A program made the translations under genes and the position numbers. From assembly GCA_035649895.1 (NCBI GenBank), contig DASRIS010000156.1, positions 1-34,142 of the forward strand: a stretch of DNA of 34,142 bases. The letters are read 5' to 3'. The DNA comes from DASSUC01 sp035649895. GTDB taxonomy: Bacteria > Actinomycetota > Actinomycetes > Mycobacteriales > Micromonosporaceae. Positions within the stretch are counted from its first letter, which is position 1, and each line of letters opens with the position of its first letter. The notes below the pieces were generated by a model. It made no database searches, had not been told where the DNA came from, and saw nothing but the letters and a program-made list of their open reading frames with translations. Shown here in pieces: positions 31,613 to 34,142 of the stretch.

Positions 31613-32494
31613 CTACGGGATGACCGCCACCGGGCAGCCCGCGCCATGGACCATGGCGTGGCTGACCGAGCCGAGCAGCATCCTGGTCAGGCGCCGGTGC
31701 CGGCACCGGCCGACCACGACGAGCTGGGCGCCAGCCGAGGCGTCCCGGACCGTACGCACCACATCCAGGCTGTGCCGCACCTCGCGGTGGACCTCGACGT
31801 CCGGGTACTTGCCCGACCAGCCCGCCAGCGCCTCGGCGAGCATCCGCTCAGCCTCGTCCCGCGCGTCGTCGTAGCTGTAGGCCTGCGGGTGGATGCCGGC
31901 CGGCTCGGTGCTGGGCGGCTGCCGCCAGACGTAGAGTGCGGTCAGCGGTGCGCCGCGCAGGTCCGCCTCGGCGAAGGCGAACTCGACGAGCGGGTCCGAG
32001 CCGACCAGCCCGTCCACGGCGACCAGCACGGGTCGCGGAGACCGTACGGTCGCGCCGGCGCCCAGCGGGCGGTGCACCAGGACCGGGCTGGCGGCGAGCG
32101 TCGCCACGCGCGGGGCCACCCAGCCGAGCGGCACGCCGTTGCGCAGTCCGCCCCGGCGGTGCCCCACGACCACCAGGCACGCCTCAGCAGAGCGCTGGAT
32201 CAGCGTCTCCGCCGGGTCGCCGCTGACCAGCTCGCCGTCGACCGCGAGGCCGGGATGCTCAGCACCGACCCGAGCGACAGCGGTAGCCAGCAACCGCCGC
32301 GGGGCGTCCCAGGCCTGCACCCACTCCGGCGCGCAAGCCGCCGCGGCGACGCGCCGGTGCCCCGGGTACGCATGAACCACGACCAACGGGGTGACGCGCC
32401 CGGCGGCCTCCTCAGCGGCCAGGTCGAGCGCTTCGAAGCCCTCGGTGGAGCCATCCACGCCGACCACTACGGGTCCAATCGGTTCGATGGGCAT
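31613..32494 (-). CDS. Tandem universal stress protein
   Basis: Cytoplasmic protein of 293 residues with two UspA domains at about 8-142 and 152-293. The strand VVVGVDGSTEGFEALDLAAEEA opens the first and VLVAVDGLVGSDPLVEFAFAEA the second. The ATP-binding glycine motif is degenerate in both (GHRRGGLRNGVPLG; GRCRHRRLTRMLLGS), unlike the paralogue at 9674, so nucleotide binding may be weak or lost. The ATG at 32494 has GAGGAGGT 6 bases upstream. Two or three DosR-box-like palindromes lie 50-110 bases upstream, shared with the divergent universal stress relic. Confidence 0.9.
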   Translation of the reverse strand: MPIEPIGPVVVGVDGSTEGFEALDLAAEEAAGRVTPLVVVHAYPGHRRVAAAACAPEWVQAWDAPRRLLATAVARVGAEHPGLAVDGELVSGDPAETLIQRSAEACLVVVGHRRGGLRNGVPLGWVAPRVATLAASPVLVHRPLGAGATVRSPRPVLVAVDGLVGSDPLVEFAFAEADLRGAPLTALYVWRQPPSTEPAGIHPQAYSYDDARDEAERMLAEALAGWSGKYPDVEVHREVRHSLDVVRTVRDASAGAQLVVVGRCRHRRLTRMLLGSVSHAMVHGAGCPVAVIP

Positions 32495-32544
32495 CACACA
32501 CCTCCTCACTGGCCAGGGTCTGCGGCGCGCCCGCGCCACGTACA

Positions 32545-32606
32545 GGGCCGAAGGCCCCGCTGTGGCGCCCCAAGGTCCCATCGCGCAGGTCCGGGACCTT
32601 CGGCCC
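32545..32606. promoter_or_regulatory. DosR-box-like cluster between divergent usp genes
   Basis: GGGCCGAAGGCCCC (32545-32558) and GGGACCTTCGGCCC (32593-32606) both resemble the DosR box. A half site CCAAGGTCCC lies between them (32570-32579). They sit 51 and 99 bases upstream of the leftward usp start and about 106 bases before the rightward usp relic, so one cluster could have driven both. Confidence 0.6.
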
Positions 32607-32711
32607 GAGCGGGTTGGCGTCCTTCGGGCCTACCGGCCGTGACCGGCGCCGGGTGGACTTGGCACGCAAGCGCCGGCCGCACCGGCCGGGCCGCACCGGA
32701 CGGAGGGACCG

Positions 32712-32925
32712 ATGACCACCACCGCTCCCCCGCGCCACGGAAGACGCGGACCTGCTCGTCCTCGGCAGCCACGGGCACGGCCGGCTGCACCACGCCGTGC
32801 TCGGCTCGGTGAGCGAGGACTGCGTCCGCCGCGCGTGCTGCCCGGTGGTCGTGGTGCCGCTGCCCGCCCCGGCCAAGCGCGGCGGAGCCGACCGGGCCGC
32901 CGCGACAGCGGTGTCCATGCGCTGA
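32712..32925 (+). pseudogene. Universal stress protein, internally deleted
   Basis: A ribosome site (GGAGGG) and ATG at 32712 start MTTTAPP. The only protein-like sequence is in a different frame, from about 32734: ATEDADLLVLGSHGHGRLHHAVLGSVSEDC, then CCPVVVVPLP and a tail ending at TGA 32923-32925. That is the last ~60 residues of a UspA domain with a complete ATP motif (G-x2-G-x9-G-S). About 90 residues of the domain's first part are deleted and the junction is out of frame. A strong terminator follows, showing the original transcription unit's end is preserved. Confidence 0.82.
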
Positions 32926-32943
32926 TACCGAGGTGGGTGGATG

Positions 32944-32973
32944 CTGCGCCCGGGTCTGGCGACCCGGGCGCAG
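32944..32973 (+). terminator. Hairpin terminator after the usp relic
   Basis: A perfect 12-bp stem (CTGCGCCCGGGT at 32944-32955, complement at 32962-32973) with a 6-base loop begins 18 bases after the relic's stop codon. Confidence 0.75.
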
Positions 32974-33080
32974 CGCTCGGCTCCGACCGCCGGTCTGCCC
33001 GACGGGTCAGGCTGCGGGTCAGGGCTGCGGGTCAGGCCCGGCCGGTACGCGCGGTGCCCGGGGCGGTCCGGTGGAGGTGC

Positions 33081-33197
33081 GGCGGAGCGAAGGTCCGCCC
33101 AGCCGACCCGCATCCCATCGGTGAACAGCACCGTGAACAGGGCCAGCTCGGAGAAGCACAGCAGCAGGATCACCGGGGCCTCCTGGCACAGACACCA
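33081..33197 (-). pseudogene. Fragment of a CPA1-type Na+/H+ antiporter
   Basis: The minus strand encodes EAPVILLLCFSELALFTVLFTDGMRVGWADLRSA, which resembles the helix and conserved FTDGMR loop near the N-terminus of CPA1/NhaP-type antiporters. Neither the preceding helices nor the following ten are present, and the downstream frame is not membrane-like. About 35 residues of evidence only, so the family call is moderate. Confidence 0.5.
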
Positions 33198-33287
33198 TCG
33201 ACGGCGCCGACCAGACTTCCCGGCGCGCCACGTGCAACCTTCGGCCCCGATCCTGCCGAGGAAGGACCCGGCAGGGGGTCAGGTCCG

Positions 33288-33334
33288 CCGCCCTGATGCT
33301 CTGCACCAGCAGATAGGGCAGAGCATCAGGGCGG
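33288..33334 (-). terminator. Long hairpin downstream of the last gene
   Basis: A 17-bp perfect stem (CCGCCCTGATGCTCTGC at 33288-33304, complement at 33318-33334) with a 13-base loop lies about 40 bases past the stop of the leftward gene at 33375. The remaining bases 32974-33287 hold short GGGTCAGG repeats near 33004-33035 and the antiporter fragment. Confidence 0.7.
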
Positions 33335-33374
33335 ACAAGATGCCCTGCCCGGCCAAAGTCTCACGACGAAGCGC

Positions 33375-33950
33375 TCAGCTCGGGTTGATGTAGCCGATCA
33401 TGATGCCCATCACGTCGTCCGCGGCGTGCGAGCTCTGGTACATGCTGTGCAGGCGCACGGTCTGGCCCTGGGCCAGCACGGCAAGGGGGTCACCGGCGCA
33501 GAGGTACACCGTCTTCTGGGTGTTCGCGTGGTTCATCAGGTCGACCAGCAGGTTCCACGAGTCGTACCAGCGCACGCGGTAGCCGTACCCGTAAGGCAGG
33601 CGGACCGCGGTGCGCTCGTCGCCGGAGGCGAAGAACCGCTCCCCGGCCAGGCCCAGCCAGCTGCCGCCGCAGGTGGCGTCGCGCTGGAACTGGCTGGTGA
33701 GCACGGCGTGGTGCAGCATCGGGCCGGTCTCCATGGTGGCCCGGGTGCCGTCGGAGTAGACCAGGTCCGGCGTGAAAGACGTGAGGTAGCAGTCGATGCA
33801 TGGCCGCTGGACGGCGAACGTCAGCTTGTTGTGGATGACGCCGGGGTTGGCGTCGCTGCCGGCGGGGATGGTGAACGGCCCGTACCGCACGACCTTGGTG
33901 TATGTGGCGGCGTGGGCCGGCGCGGCGGGGGCGAGCCCCACGAGCAGCAT
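33375..33950 (-). CDS. Secreted protein with copper-monooxygenase-like His/Met motifs; signal peptide frameshifted
   Basis: Exported protein of unknown function, 191 residues from the ATG at 33950. The signal end APAAPAHA precedes ATYTKVVRYGPFTIPAGSDANPG. Notable motifs are a Cys pair (RPCIDCYLTSF), GPMLHHAVL, PYGYGYRVRWYDSWNLLVDLMNHA and the C-terminal LHSMYQSSHAADDVMGIMIGYINPS. HH near the middle and His/Met near the end recall ligand motifs of type II copper monooxygenases, but this is tentative. The ATG at 33950 lacks a ribosome site and the basic start of a signal peptide. A GTG at 33988 with strong GGAGGAGGAG begins VKRLAIVAGLT in another frame; one extra base would join them. NTQKTVYL-CAGDPL may also be an internal deletion point. 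Confidence 0.72.
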   Translation of the reverse strand: MLLVGLAPAAPAHAATYTKVVRYGPFTIPAGSDANPGVIHNKLTFAVQRPCIDCYLTSFTPDLVYSDGTRATMETGPMLHHAVLTSQFQRDATCGGSWLGLAGERFFASGDERTAVRLPYGYGYRVRWYDSWNLLVDLMNHANTQKTVYLCAGDPLAVLAQGQTVRLHSMYQSSHAADDVMGIMIGYINPS

Positions 33951-33988
33951 CGCCAGGTCAGCCCGGCCACGATGGCGAGTCGCTTCAC

Positions 33989-34142
33989 GGCTTCTCCTCC
34001 TCCCGAGTTCGACAGTTGAGCGATCTTCTACGACACGGGCTGGGGTGTCGTGGCTGGTCAGGGTCTCAGGTGCTGGTGACGGAGACGAAAACTCCTAGTG
34101 ACACATATTGACGTGTCCTGCCGTTGTAGCTGGCGAGCTGTG
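33989..34142. other. Upstream flank at the window edge
   Basis: Contains the ribosome site of the frameshifted secreted protein and a 7-bp hairpin (ACGACAC at 34030-34036 with GTGTCGT at 34045-34051). The last 50 bases are AT-richer. No gene recognised. Confidence 0.35.

Overview
The window is very GC-rich DNA with strong G/C third-position bias, GTG starts, GTGA/ATGA start-stop overlaps and strong AGGAGG-type ribosome sites. Gene content (DevR/DosR, HspX-like Hsp20s, DUF1876, LVIVD-type secreted protein, HXXEE and DUF4389 membrane proteins) points to a filamentous actinomycete, most likely Micromonosporaceae. No rRNA, tRNA, CRISPR array, integrase or transposase was recognised.

Layout. 1-1776 (-) is a 3'-truncated secreted subtilase with a P-domain. 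1934-3681 (-) is an ABC ATPase/ABC-2 permease pair. 4045-5786 (+) is a CBS-domain protein translationally coupled to an ArsB/NhaD-type permease. 5787-6123 holds a nested hairpin and short tandem repeats. 6124-6765 (-) is an HXXEE membrane protein, divergent from a PadR regulator and its coupled membrane protein (6942-8317); a perfect inverted repeat lies between them. 8393-8977 holds two decayed gene ends. 9011-11172 is devR/dosR, a tandem universal stress protein and a convergent hsp20. 11542-12726 is an AI-2E-family permease. 12819-21701 is rich in secreted proteins: a choice-of-anchor-B protein, a 1060-residue subtilase and a frameshifted M14 carboxypeptidase. 22010-24154 (-) is an acyltransferase-3/SGNH protein. 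24579-27748 returns to hypoxia/dormancy genes: a DUF1876 (Rv1738-like) protein, a broken APC permease, a cyclic-2,3-diphosphoglycerate-synthetase-like protein and a second hsp20. 27881-33988 mixes a PIN toxin-antitoxin pair, small membrane proteins, an ABC ATPase, another tandem universal stress protein and many gene remnants.

How it fits together. DevR keeps the DNA-contacting helix of mycobacterial DosR, and DosR-box-like palindromes (GGGAC-n4-GTCCC type) precede devR itself, both hsp20 genes, the DUF1876 gene and the second universal stress gene. The middle and right of the window therefore read as a DosR-type hypoxia/dormancy island. No DevS/DosT kinase is present, so devR is an orphan here.

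The most unusual property is decay. About eleven loci are truncated, internally deleted or frameshifted: subtilase tail, anti-sigma-like gene, M14 peptidase, APC permease, GNAT, DUF4389, M6 peptidase, ABC-2 permease, universal stress protein, CPA1 antiporter and the signal peptide of the last gene. Several keep a recognisable head and tail with the middle missing. Genuine erosion is the simplest reading; the single-base frameshifts could also be sequence errors.
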